A DNA stretch of 64,000 nt from contig NZ_LR027574.1 in the NCBI RefSeq assembly GCF_900605015.1, positions 635,610 to 699,609 of the forward strand, given 5' to 3'. The translations under genes and the position numbers were made by a program. This DNA is from Olsenella sp. Marseille-P4559. Its GTDB lineage: Bacteria; Actinomycetota; Coriobacteriia; Coriobacteriales; Atopobiaceae. Each line of letters begins with the position of its first letter. The stretch's first letter is position 1. A model generated the notes under the pieces. The model worked only from the letters and a program-made list of their open reading frames with translations. It had not been told where the DNA came from and did no database searches. Positions 24,581 through 33,459 of this stretch are shown piece by piece.

Positions 24581-26347
24581 CTACCCTCGACGCTCGCGAA
24601 TCTCCTCGGTGATGCTGGCCACGAACTCGTCAAGCCGGCGCTGGACGGTCTCGTTGGAGCGATCGCGCACGGAAATGAAGTCGCCCTCGGCCTCCTTCTC
24701 GCCCAGGATAAGCATGTAAGGCGCACGGTCCACCGAACGGGCCTCGCGAATTTTGTAGCCAATCTTCTCGTCGCGCTCGTCCACCTTCACGCGCACGCCG
24801 GCATTACGGAGAACCTTGGCAACCTGGTCGGCATATTCGCGGGTCTTCTCGGAAACAGGCAGGACCTTCACCTGGCAGGGCGAGAGCCACACGGGAAACT
24901 TGCCTGCGTACTGCTCGATGAGCATGCCGATGAAGCGCTCGAAGCTGCCGAAGCCCGCGCGGTGGATCATGATGGGCTGCTTCTTGGAGCCATCCTTGTC
25001 CGTGTACTCGAGCTGGAAGTTGTGCGGGAGCTGGAAGTCGAGCTGTATGGTGCCGCACTGCCACTCGCGGCCCAGGCAGTCCTGCAGGTGGAAGTCAATC
25101 TTGGGTCCGTAGAAGGCACCGTCACCGGGGTTGAGCTTGTAGTCGACATGCATGGACTCGAGGGCGTCCTTCAGGCCCTGCTCGGCATGCGCCCAGTCCT
25201 CATCGGAGCCCATGGAATTCTCGGGGCGCGTAGAGAGCTCGACGCGATACGGGAAGCCAAACTGCGCATAGTAGGCCGTAATGAGATGTGCGACGTCCAT
25301 GACCTGCTCGGTAATCTGGTCTGGACGGATAAAGAGGTGCGCGTCGTCCTGCTGGAACTCGCGCACACGGAACAGGCCGTGGAGTGCGCCCCTGAGTTCG
25401 TGACGGTGGTCGATGCCGGCCTCGGCGAGCTTGAGCGGCAAATCACGGTAGCTACGCGGCTTGCTCTTGTAGATGAGGCAGGCACCTGGGCAGTTCATGG
25501 GCTTGATCGCGTAGTCCTCATCGTCGATCTTGGTGGTGTACATGTTCTCTTTGTAGTGGTCCCAGTGGCCCGAGGTCTCCCACAGGCTACGCGACAGGAT
25601 GATGGGCGTCTGGACCTGGTCGTAGCCATACCTGTCCTGCATCTCCTGCCAGTACTGCATGAGGGAATTGCGTATACGCATGCCGTTGGGTAGCCAGAAC
25701 GGGAAGCCGGGCCCGGCCTCGTTCATCATGAAGATCTCCATCTCCTGGCCGATCTTCCTGTGGTCGCGCTTCTCCGCTTCCTCGCGCAGGTGCTCCCATG
25801 CGGCAAGCTCATCCTTGCTGCGGAAGGCGACGCCGTTGATGCGGGTGAGCATCTTGTTGTCCTTGTCGCCCTTCCAATACGCACCGGAAACGCCCGTGAG
25901 TTTGAAGGCCTTGAGCGCCTTGGTGTAGAGGAGGTGAGGGCCCACACACATGTCGACGTACTCACCCTGCTTGTAGAACGTGATGTGGGCGTCCTCGGGG
26001 AGGTCGTCGATGTGCTCGACCTTGTACTTCTCGCCGCGGTCCTTCATATGCGTGATGGCTTCGGCGCGGGGAAGCTCGTAGGTCTCAAACTTGAGGTTCT
26101 CCTTGCAGATTCTTGCCATCTCGGCTTCGATCTTGGGGAAGTCTTCCTCCGAGATCTTGGTGCCCTTGGGAAGGTCGATGTCGTAGTAGAAGCCGTTCTC
26201 GGTGGCGGGGCCAAAGGCAAAGTCGGCCTTGGGGTACAGGCGCTTGATAGCCTGGGCCATGATGTGCGCCGCGGAGTGGCGAACGACGTGCAGCTCCTGG
26301 TCCTCGGGACACTCGCCCACGTGGCCATCGTTGTAGAGAACCTTCAT
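24581..26347 (-). CDS. thrS: threonine-tRNA ligase (no TGS domain)
   Basis: 588 residues. It charges tRNA-Thr. The N2 editing domain (about residues 15-190) has the zinc-like HSAAHIMAQA and the DMCVGPH motif. The class II catalytic core contains MNCPGACLIYKSKPRSYRDLPL (motif 1 region), RVREFQQDDAHLF (motif 2) and the GSFERFIGMLIEQYAG motif 3. The anticodon-binding domain closes the protein. The N terminus begins almost directly at the editing domain, so the usual about 60-residue TGS domain is absent. A 1032-bp gap lies upstream. Confidence 0.96.
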   Translation of the reverse strand: MKVLYNDGHVGECPEDQELHVVRHSAAHIMAQAIKRLYPKADFAFGPATENGFYYDIDLPKGTKISEEDFPKIEAEMARICKENLKFETYELPRAEAITHMKDRGEKYKVEHIDDLPEDAHITFYKQGEYVDMCVGPHLLYTKALKAFKLTGVSGAYWKGDKDNKMLTRINGVAFRSKDELAAWEHLREEAEKRDHRKIGQEMEIFMMNEAGPGFPFWLPNGMRIRNSLMQYWQEMQDRYGYDQVQTPIILSRSLWETSGHWDHYKENMYTTKIDDEDYAIKPMNCPGACLIYKSKPRSYRDLPLKLAEAGIDHRHELRGALHGLFRVREFQQDDAHLFIRPDQITEQVMDVAHLITAYYAQFGFPYRVELSTRPENSMGSDEDWAHAEQGLKDALESMHVDYKLNPGDGAFYGPKIDFHLQDCLGREWQCGTIQLDFQLPHNFQLEYTDKDGSKKQPIMIHRAGFGSFERFIGMLIEQYAGKFPVWLSPCQVKVLPVSEKTREYADQVAKVLRNAGVRVKVDERDEKIGYKIREARSVDRAPYMLILGEKEAEGDFISVRDRSNETVQRRLDEFVASITEEIRERRG

Positions 26348-27379
26348 GAGAAACCTCTTTCTTGGGGTAGCTCCCCTAACTTTTACTGCAGGGTGACATT
26401 GCTGGCCGCATCCGGCGACCGGCACATAACGGCGACTGTCACGTGGCGCATGGCCAGACGAGGGACAGCCGCCTAGATAGTCATCGCCGCAGTCGTGGTG
26501 CGCGTGACGAGAGACGCGTGGATACCAGCTGCGTCCTGGGCCAAACGGAACATGTGCACGTCGCTCGTGTGGCACATACCCTGATAACTCCCCCGCGCAT
26601 TCTTTGACACTCCTGCGAGCTCATGCGACACTGCGTCTCCGTAGACGCGTTTGGTCACCTGCGCTGCCTGCCGTTGGATAAGCACTGACACTTTACACCA
26701 GAGATGATGGCTTGTCGCAGGGAAGACAAACTCACACGGGAGTCGCGCGAAGCGTGTGGGCGAGACCCTTGCGAGCCTGAGCCCCAAGAGGACCGTTGCC
26801 ACACCTTTCCAGGCTGGCATATGTTGCCGCTCAGTGGGTGACCGTAAGATTGCCATCACCCATAAAAACGTGCCGTTTGGTGCTTCAACAAGATGGCCGG
26901 CTTCGTCGAGTGTGACCGGACAAGGGATGCCTTGTACAAAACACCTCTAACGCTGGAGTATTTGGTCGCCGTTGCACAAAAACGAGCTATCGCTGGGCAC
27001 TTCGGGGCTCGATTATCAAAGACGCAACTTCTTAATCCATACTTTCGCATATTTGTTATACAATATGCAGCTAAATGGAACATTGATTCAATATTTGATG
27101 CCAAGTCCTCAAAGAGCCCCGCGATAGCTCGTTTTTATGCAGCGGAATTTCAATTTCCCACCGATAGAGCGTTTTTGTGCACACTCAGGCCGCCATGCAA
27201 CGGAGGGTGGACGTACCAATGATGCTGGGAAGACGGCTTTGGACATTTTTGCCGATTTCGACACTGCTGTGTATCCGAAATCGTCTCATTAGCCATAGCA
27301 GCATGAGAAGGGGTCCCGCAGAAAGCGGAACCCCCAAGAAGCAAAGCTGGAAAGTTCAGCAAATCTTCTGTTCGCGCAG
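26348..27379. other. long intergenic region upstream of thrS
   Basis: 1032 bp with no gene I can support. 26348-26860 is GC-rich, with a small GGGG-N5-CCCC hairpin close to the thrS ribosome site; a regulatory leader is possible, but no T-box consensus was found. 26933-27181 holds family A repeat cluster 2. 27182-27379 shows nothing recognisable. Confidence 0.6.
26933..27181. repeat. family A symmetric repeat cluster 2 (40-40-89-40-40)
   Basis: Direct units at 26933-26972 (degenerate start TGTACAAAACACC) and 26973-27012 (TGCACAAAAACGAGCTATCG) precede an AT-rich 89-bp centre (27013-27101). Inverted units follow at 27102-27141 (TGCATAAAAACGAGCTATCG on the minus strand) and 27142-27181 (TGCACAAAAACGCTCTATCG). 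The centre is a weaker dyad around GCATATTTG-N-TATACAATATGC and shares GTTCCAT-N7-GCATATT with the centre of cluster 1. Unit spacing is exactly 40 bp, as in cluster 1. Confidence 0.78.
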
Positions 27380-27811
27380 CTACTGGATGCGTGTACGGCA
27401 GTACGGACACACCTTCCAGTCAGCGTTGAGTGGACGATGACAGGTGGGGCACACATTCCTCACCTGGGTGTTGCAAATGGGGCACACCACAAAATCGCGG
27501 TCAATGGGGGCACCACACTTGGGGCAGATGCCGTAGTGCGAGAGCTGGTGCTCGCGCAGCGCAATGTCAAGATCTTGCTCCTCACGATCAATGAGGTAGG
27601 AGCTGGGCCGCAGGATAACGTACGCAAGAAGGCCCGCTATAGGAATGACCGAGATGATTGCCCACATCCACCAAGGCTCTGCACCACGACGCTGCGCATC
27701 GCGAATCACATAGACGATGGAGAGGACATAAAGCATCACGACACACACAACCATGAGGTACAGGACCATCCTGACCTCGGGGGTGAGAATTTGGTCGATA
27801 AGGTCTTGCAT
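27380..27811 (-). CDS. membrane protein with C-terminal double zinc ribbon
   Basis: 143 residues. Two N-terminal hydrophobic helices (VLYLMVVCVVMLYVLSIVYV and WWMWAIISVIPIAGLLAYVI) are followed by a cytoplasmic tail with CPKCGAPIDRDFVVCPICN and CPTCHRPLNADWKVCPYC, four CxxC knuckles forming two zinc ribbons. The membrane part resembles the PLDc_N/DUF-type two-helix domain. Role unknown. Stands alone, between family A cluster 2 and the acyl-CoA dehydrogenase gene. Confidence 0.82.
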   Translation of the reverse strand: MQDLIDQILTPEVRMVLYLMVVCVVMLYVLSIVYVIRDAQRRGAEPWWMWAIISVIPIAGLLAYVILRPSSYLIDREEQDLDIALREHQLSHYGICPKCGAPIDRDFVVCPICNTQVRNVCPTCHRPLNADWKVCPYCRTRIQ

Positions 27812-28035
27812 TCCCTGGACTCCTCTTGTTGACGCATGTGAACGCGACGCTTAACTTCCAGCGGTCGGTAGCGCATGACCGGGCAACGCGATTGATGATT
27901 GTATCAGATATGAGCAAGAATGCCCGCAACCTCGCCTGCAAGCATAATGGAGCCACACGCTACGGACGATTCTCCACACAATGCGAACGCGACCTCAACA
28001 ACACTCCCATAGGTAGCGGCAACATCTGCGCCGGC

Positions 28036-29028
28036 CTACCTGATGATGTCACCATTCTCATCGTACTTGTAGAAACCCTCACCAGCAGCCATGCCGAGCC
28101 TGCCCTCGTCTATGTACTTCTGGAGCACTGCCTTCATGCCTTTGAAGTTGTAGGGCAGCATCATCTTCCTGAGCAGTGGGGTCGCGATGCCAGGCACCTT
28201 CTGGTACTGGTCAACGATGTTCATGGCGGTGGTGAGGCCCACGGTGTCGAACACCTGGAACGGACCCTTGGGGGCACCGGTGCCCGAAGTCCAGGCTTTG
28301 TCGATGCTCTGAGGGTCGGAGACGCCGTTGGCATAGAGGTCGAGGCCCGAGAGCATCCAGGGTACGAGCTGGGAGTTGAGCAGGTAGCCCGCCTTCTCCT
28401 TCTTCACGGGCAGCGGCTCCATGTGGATGCCACGGGCAAAGTCGAGCACTGCCTTAAACGACGCGTCGCTCGTTTCGCTCTGCACCATAACCTCGGTCAC
28501 GTTATGCTTCCAAATGGAGTTGGCAAAGTGCAACGCCAGGTAGCGGTCGGGACGTCCGGTGTCCTTGGTGAACTGCGAGGGCAAGAGCGACGAAGAGTTA
28601 GTGACAATGATGGTCTTCTCGGGCATGAGAGGGGCGACCTTCTTGAAGAAGTCTGACTTCTGGTCGACCACCTCGGCCATCGACTCGATCACGAGGTCGG
28701 CATCGGCCACGGCCTTGGCGAGATCAAGCTCGAGCTTCATCTCATCGTGGGCCTTGCGCACACGAGCGGTGCACTCGTCCGCATCGAACGAGCCGAAGTC
28801 GGCGATACCGGGGCACCATGCAGGGTCGCTCGCGCTCTTGGCGCCCCTCATGCCCTCAATGGCCTCGAGGTACTGCTGCTCGAACTTGTCGAGCTTGGGC
28901 TGGCAGCGGCCGATAGAGCTCTCGGAGCGCAGCCAAATAGTGACGTCGTAGCCCCAATATGCCGCTTGCAGCGCAATCTGCGAGCCCAGCACGCCACCGC
29001 CGGCGACCACAATCTTCTTAAAGCCCAT
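28036..29028 (-). CDS. 3-hydroxyacyl-CoA dehydrogenase family protein
   Basis: 330 residues from ATG after AAAGGACA. The Rossmann start KKIVVAGGGVLGSQIALQAA binds NAD; ADLVIESMAEVVDQKSDFF and TNSSSLLPSQF with LALHFANSIWKHNVTEVM are the catalytic region (His of HFxNP replaced as HFANS, Glu retained further on). The C-terminal domain carries GYLLNSQLVPWM. It should interconvert acetoacetyl-CoA and 3-hydroxybutyryl-CoA or a related pair. No thiolase or crotonase gene is near, so the pathway is uncertain. Confidence 0.88.
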   Translation of the reverse strand: MGFKKIVVAGGGVLGSQIALQAAYWGYDVTIWLRSESSIGRCQPKLDKFEQQYLEAIEGMRGAKSASDPAWCPGIADFGSFDADECTARVRKAHDEMKLELDLAKAVADADLVIESMAEVVDQKSDFFKKVAPLMPEKTIIVTNSSSLLPSQFTKDTGRPDRYLALHFANSIWKHNVTEVMVQSETSDASFKAVLDFARGIHMEPLPVKKEKAGYLLNSQLVPWMLSGLDLYANGVSDPQSIDKAWTSGTGAPKGPFQVFDTVGLTTAMNIVDQYQKVPGIATPLLRKMMLPYNFKGMKAVLQKYIDEGRLGMAAGEGFYKYDENGDIIR

Positions 29029-29150
29029 GGCATGTCCTTTCATCGGTTTCGTAACGATTCCTATTCGCGATTTTATCGTACTCGGCCTTGGTAACAGCCA
29101 ACACGTGAAATGCAGGTCCACCACGAGGGGCAGCACGTCCCACTGACGAG

Positions 29151-30578
29151 CTAGCCGCGGTTTTGCACGCCGGGGCGAAAGATGCCCGTCACCTCACCAG
29201 CCGTGGTGATGGATCCGCAGGCCACGAACGACTCGTTGGCAAGCGCTGCCACTGCCCCAGAAACCGAGTCGAACGCTGCAACGGGCGCGTTGCCTGCGGT
29301 CGCAAAGAGCGCACCAAGCTCCTTGGCGGGAAGGGCCCGCGGTGACGAGGTTTGGGCGCACACGACGCGTGGGAACTCCGGGGCAAGCAGGCACACGATG
29401 CCCTCGACGTCCTTGTCGGCGAGAACCGCGCAGAGAAGCACGGGCCGATTCGCCACGTTAGGTGCCACCGCGCGCACGGCCGCGAGGAAGGCGGCAACGC
29501 CCTGGGGGTTGTGGCAGGCGTCAACAAGCGCCATGGGCTCGGGACGCACCACGTCAAAACGACCTGGAGTGGGGCAGGTAACCACGGAGTCGAAGAGCTT
29601 ATCGGCGTCAAGCGGACGGCCAAGGTAGTCTTCGGCAAGCTGCACGGCACATGCCACGTTTGCGGCCTGGTAGGAGGGCTTGAGCGCACTCACCTCGGCG
29701 TAGGTCGACCGCGTCGTGCGCACGTCGAGCACAAGCGAGCCGCCGATGCGGTTGGGCTGCTCGATCACGCGGTACGTCGCATGCGGGAGCTCTGCGCGCT
29801 CGCAAGGGATACCGGAATGCATCTCCCCCACCGCGTCCGAGAGCACCTCGGGCCTCAGGAGCGTGGGCGTGACACCCACGGCACGGCACTGGTCGAGAAG
29901 GACGTCCTCCACAGTCACAGGCGTTGCCGTCCCCACGCCCAAGACGCAGGTGCGTCCCGGCTTGATGATGGCAGCCTTCTCGCCTGCAATCTTCTCGAGG
30001 GTGTCCCCCAGGATGCGCATGTGGTCAAGGCCGATGCCCGTCACGGCAACGCTCTTGATGGACTTAACCGCAGACGTGGCATCCCAGCGGCCTCCCATGC
30101 CGCATTCGAGCACGGCCACGTCTACGCCCGCCTCTGCAAACACCGCGCACGCGGCAACGGTGAGCAGGTCGAACTCGGTGATGTCGTAGGGCCTCTCGCC
30201 CGCATGGGCACGTCGCGCGTTCACACGCTGTCCCGCCACAGAGGCGGCGGCAATGCCACGCGCGAAGGCGCTCTTGGAAACGGGGTGGGCGGCAACCTCC
30301 ATGCGCTCGGTGTGGCTCACGAGCTCGGGCGAGGTGTAGAGCGCCACGCGCAGCCCCTCGCCAGCGAGAAGCGCGGCAGCATACCGGGCCGTCGAGGTCT
30401 TGCCGTTGGTACCTGCAATCTGGACGCTCTCGAAGGCGAGGTCAGGGTCCCCCAACTCGGCAAGCATGTCCTCAACGCCCTCAAGCATGGGGCAGATGCC
30501 AAAGCGCAGTGCGGAGTGAAGCGTCCCTAGCGCCTCGTCGTAGGTTGTCTGGGGAACGTCAAACGGAAGATGATACAT
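29151..30578 (-). CDS. folC: folylpolyglutamate synthase/dihydrofolate synthase
   Basis: 475 residues. The Mur-ligase-like ATP site is VQIAGTNGKTSTARY; YTSPELVSHTERMEV and ECGMGGRWDATSA are the folate-binding loop and metal site; DACHNPQG begins the C-terminal domain. It adds glutamate to (dihydro)pteroate or folates, retaining tetrahydrofolate for the one-carbon enzymes encoded just upstream. Start set at the ATG 8 codons inside the open frame, after GAGAGA. Confidence 0.93.
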   Translation of the reverse strand: MYHLPFDVPQTTYDEALGTLHSALRFGICPMLEGVEDMLAELGDPDLAFESVQIAGTNGKTSTARYAAALLAGEGLRVALYTSPELVSHTERMEVAAHPVSKSAFARGIAAASVAGQRVNARRAHAGERPYDITEFDLLTVAACAVFAEAGVDVAVLECGMGGRWDATSAVKSIKSVAVTGIGLDHMRILGDTLEKIAGEKAAIIKPGRTCVLGVGTATPVTVEDVLLDQCRAVGVTPTLLRPEVLSDAVGEMHSGIPCERAELPHATYRVIEQPNRIGGSLVLDVRTTRSTYAEVSALKPSYQAANVACAVQLAEDYLGRPLDADKLFDSVVTCPTPGRFDVVRPEPMALVDACHNPQGVAAFLAAVRAVAPNVANRPVLLCAVLADKDVEGIVCLLAPEFPRVVCAQTSSPRALPAKELGALFATAGNAPVAAFDSVSGAVAALANESFVACGSITTAGEVTGIFRPGVQNRG

Positions 30579-30640
30579 GGTGTCTCTCTCGCCCTTCGGC
30601 ACGGCCTGGCCGCGCGGCCCTACATCAAAACCATCTAAGC

Positions 30641-31100
30641 TTAGCCATTTGCATGCGCGTCGGCCATGGACGCTCTACCATAGGCAAGCCAGTATCCAAG
30701 ACCAACCAAGATGGTGCCCCCAACCAGGTTTCCCAAGGTCACCCACAGCAGGTTGGAACACACGCCAAGAGCGAGAATCCCCGGGACCTCGCCGCCCAGG
30801 CCAAGCAGCTGGACGACAAGCCCATACGGGAGAAAGAACATGTTGGCGACGGAGCGCTTGCACCCAGATGCGACAAAGCCCATGACCGGCATCACGCAGG
30901 CCAGGAACTTGTCGGCCACAGAGTGCCCCGCAGACGACATCCAAACGGCCAGGCACACCATCACATTGCACATGATGCCGCGGCAGAAGGCCGCCATGGG
31001 CGACAGCGATGACTTCGCTAGATGCCTTAGAGACCCCCACATTGACCGTCTTCTTGAGGGTCTGAGCGGGAGACAGGTAATCTAGCTGGTTTGCATCCAT
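30641..31100 (-). pseudogene. formate/nitrite transporter with central deletion and frameshift
   Basis: The N terminus MDANQLDYLSPAQTLKKTVN then VGVSKA (from 31100) matches FNT-family channels, but the next recognisable sequence, in another frame, is AAFCRGIMCNVMVCLAVWMS, FLACVMPVMGFVASGCKRSV and ANMFFLPYGL, then TLGNLVGGTILVGLGYW. That is the second half of the channel. The four helices between, some 130-150 residues, are missing. The product cannot form a pore. The position inside the folate/formate gene block fits a former formate exporter. Confidence 0.82.
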
Positions 31101-31180
31101 GGCACACGACCTCCCAAGGGTCTGGGCTTGCCGGGTCCCAAACAATCAATAGTTGTCACAGCGCACTAGGAGAGCCAGAG

Positions 31181-31825
31181 CTAGAGCCCGAGCAGCCTCA
31201 GTGCCTCGGAGCGCGTCTTGGAATCGCTCTTGAGGCAGCCGCGCACGGCCGAGGTCACGGTCTTCGCACCAGGGGTGCGGATGCCGCGGATGGTCATGCA
31301 GGTATGCTCCGCCTCGACCACAACAAGAACGCCGAGAGGGTCAAGCTCGCGCACCATCGCGTCGGCAATCTGACTCGTGAGGCGCTCCTGCAGCTGAAGC
31401 CGACGGGCGTATCCCGTAACGCATCGGGCAATCTTCGAGAGCCCCGTGATACGACCGTCCCGTGGGATGTAACAGACGCCCACCCTGCCCATGAAAGGCA
31501 GGATATGATGCTCGCACATGCTGGCAAAGGGGATATCGCGCACAACGACCATCTCCTCGTTGCCAGGCTCGTGGAACTGCTTGCGCAGATAGTGGCCCGG
31601 GTCCTTTCGCATGCCACCGAAAATCTCCTCGTAGGCACGCGCAACGCGGTCTGGCGTCCCCACAAGCCCCGGCCTGTCAGGGTCCTCGCCGATGGCGATA
31701 AGAAGCTCCCTTACGGCAGCCTCGACGCGCGGCTTGTCGAGCTTCCCATAGGCGAGCTCCGAAGTCCTACCGAGACCCTCGGTCTGCTCGGGAAGGTCGT
31801 AGTCCTCGTCCTCGAACGAGACCAT
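31181..31825 (-). CDS. folE: GTP cyclohydrolase I
   Basis: 214 residues. It converts GTP to dihydroneopterin triphosphate, the first step of folate synthesis. [19 protein letters not shown] supplies the zinc Cys and His ligands, [16 protein letters not shown] the second Cys; GLSKIARCV and [10 protein letters not shown] are conserved core helices. Its ATG overlaps the folD stop (TGATG), so the two are translationally coupled. The N-terminal about 25 residues are acidic and variable. Confidence 0.95.
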   Translation of the reverse strand: MVSFEDEDYDLPEQTEGLGRTSELAYGKLDKPRVEAAVRELLIAIGEDPDRPGLVGTPDRVARAYEEIFGGMRKDPGHYLRKQFHEPGNEEMVVVRDIPFASMCEHHILPFMGRVGVCYIPRDGRITGLSKIARCVTGYARRLQLQERLTSQIADAMVRELDPLGVLVVVEAEHTCMTIRGIRTPGAKTVTSAVRGCLKSDSKTRSEALRLLGL

Positions 31826-32685
31826 CACCTCTCCACCGTCCTCTGCGTCGCCTCGATAACGTGCTTGGCGAGCACCGCCGTGGTAACGGAGCCAACACCA
31901 CCCGGAACAGGCGTAATGGCTCGCACGATTGGCTCGACGGCATCAAAGTCCACATCGCCCACGAGCTTTTGGGCCTTCTCGTCCCAGTTGATACCAACAT
32001 CGACCACAACCTGCCGAGAAGAGGCGCAGGCCTCCCCCACCGTGCCAATGTGGCCAGCCGCGGCAACCACGATGTCGGCATCGCGACACGCCGCCGCAAG
32101 GTCGCGCGTGCGGGTATGGCACATGGTGACGGTGGCGTTTCTCGCCTGGAGCATCATCGAGACCGGCTTGCCGATAACGAGCGAGCGCCCGACCACGGTG
32201 ACCTTGGCTCCCTCGAGGGGGACCTGGTAGTAGTCGAGAAGCTCGACCACTGCCTCGGCCGTGCATGGCGGAAAGCCAACGGGCTGACCGGCAAAGACGC
32301 CGTAGAGAGACCCCTGCGTGATGCAGTCGACGTCCTTGGCGGGGTCAAGCGCGGTACAGATGGCCGTCTCGTCCAGGGTCTTGGGGAGCGGCCGGAAGAG
32401 AAGGCAGCCGTGGATGCCGGGGTCCTCGCTCACCTCGCGAATGACGCCTGCCAGGCTCTCCTGGGTGCAGTCCACGGACAATGCGAACTTGCGCAGCCCA
32501 AGGCCCACCTTCTCCGCGCTCTTTGTGGCACCACGTTCGTACGAGAGGTCATCCTCGCGCTCCCCCACGCGCACGATGGCAAGCGTGGGGCGCACGCCCT
32601 GGGAGACCAGTGTCTCCACCTGGGGCACAAGGCGTTCTGTGAGCGCCTTTGTGACCGGCGCCCCCTTCATTATCTGCTGGGCCAA
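31825..32685 (-). CDS. folD: methylenetetrahydrofolate dehydrogenase/methenyltetrahydrofolate cyclohydrolase
   Basis: 286 residues. It interconverts 5,10-methylene-, methenyl- and 10-formyl-tetrahydrofolate with NAD(P). [13 protein letters not shown] has the catalytic Tyr-x3-Lys, [10 protein letters not shown] follows, and [18 protein letters not shown] is the NAD(P) loop; [14 protein letters not shown] closes the family signature. It overlaps fchA by 16 nt and folE by one base. With a dedicated cyclohydrolase (fchA) upstream, its main role may be the dehydrogenase step. Confidence 0.95.
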   Translation of the reverse strand: MAQQIMKGAPVTKALTERLVPQVETLVSQGVRPTLAIVRVGEREDDLSYERGATKSAEKVGLGLRKFALSVDCTQESLAGVIREVSEDPGIHGCLLFRPLPKTLDETAICTALDPAKDVDCITQGSLYGVFAGQPVGFPPCTAEAVVELLDYYQVPLEGAKVTVVGRSLVIGKPVSMMLQARNATVTMCHTRTRDLAAACRDADIVVAAAGHIGTVGEACASSRQVVVDVGINWDEKAQKLVGDVDFDAVEPIVRAITPVPGGVGSVTTAVLAKHVIEATQRTVER

Positions 32686-33314
32686 CGGATTCCCCTCTCA
32701 ACTCGCAAGTAGGCATTGTCGGCCTTCTTGCATCCCTCGTCGAGCATTTCCTGCGTACGAGACAGCAGGCTCTCGGTGTAGTCGCGGTCTGTCATCGACT
32801 TGGCGTTGATAAAAATGTTGAGGCTCACCGCCTTGAGCGCTGCCGAGAGAATCGTTGCTCCGGCGCCCGCGTCACTGATCGCGATCTTGGTGCCAATGCG
32901 GCTCACCTCATCTACCAGGTCAATGGCTTCGCAGGTCTTCTCCATGATTTTGAGCGGCGGCTCGCATGCCAAACGCAGTGCCGCCTCCATGACCTCGGCC
33001 TTGCGTACACGCTCCTCCTCGGTTGCCTTGGGAAGGCCATAGGCACGCGAGAGTGGCTCGAACGCCTTGGCGTCCTCGTCGGCCAGGGCGAGAAGCTCTG
33101 CGCGAACGGCCTCGAAGCGCGGAATGAGCTCCTCGATGCGGCCTTGCACGTCTGCGTACTTCCTCTTGCCAAGCGTGAGGCTCGCGACCATCTGCCCAAG
33201 CGAGGCACCTACTGCGGCAGCAACTGCCGAGGCACCACCCCCGCCAGGCGCCGGAGCCTTGGAAGAGAGCACATCCGAGAACTCATCAAGCCACATGTGA
33301 GCTACAGTATCCAT
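32670..33314 (-). CDS. fchA: methenyltetrahydrofolate cyclohydrolase/formimidoyl-THF cyclodeaminase family
   Basis: 214 residues, all-helical. The Gly-rich APAPGGGGASAVAAAVGASL near the N terminus and MVASLTLGKRKYADV are the FTCD_C/FchA signature. FchA opens methenyl-THF to 10-formyl-THF in acetogens and clostridia, which keep it beside fhs and folD as here. Start ATG follows GGAGGGTGG. Overlaps folD by 16 nt. Confidence 0.88.
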   Translation of the reverse strand: MDTVAHMWLDEFSDVLSSKAPAPGGGGASAVAAAVGASLGQMVASLTLGKRKYADVQGRIEELIPRFEAVRAELLALADEDAKAFEPLSRAYGLPKATEEERVRKAEVMEAALRLACEPPLKIMEKTCEAIDLVDEVSRIGTKIAISDAGAGATILSAALKAVSLNIFINAKSMTDRDYTESLLSRTQEMLDEGCKKADNAYLRVERGIRWPSR

Positions 33315-33459
33315 CCACCCTCCAAAAGAAGGAAAAAGGTCCGAATAAGAAAAAGTAGGTTCGCTCCGGGTCTCCCCCAGGTGCCGCCGAGAAGATCGCC
33401 CGAAGGCGACTGGCAGGATTGTCGGGCTTAGAGAAGCGCGGGAGCCCCCCGGGGAGACT

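Noticed and set aside
26473-26859. 128-codon minus-strand open frame upstream of thrS
   Set aside because: No recognisable domain, no ribosome site; likely chance in GC-rich DNA.
26348-26860. T-box riboswitch before thrS
   Set aside because: No AGGGTGGNACCGCG-type antiterminator on the minus strand; the nearest match (TGGTATCCACGCG) is poor.
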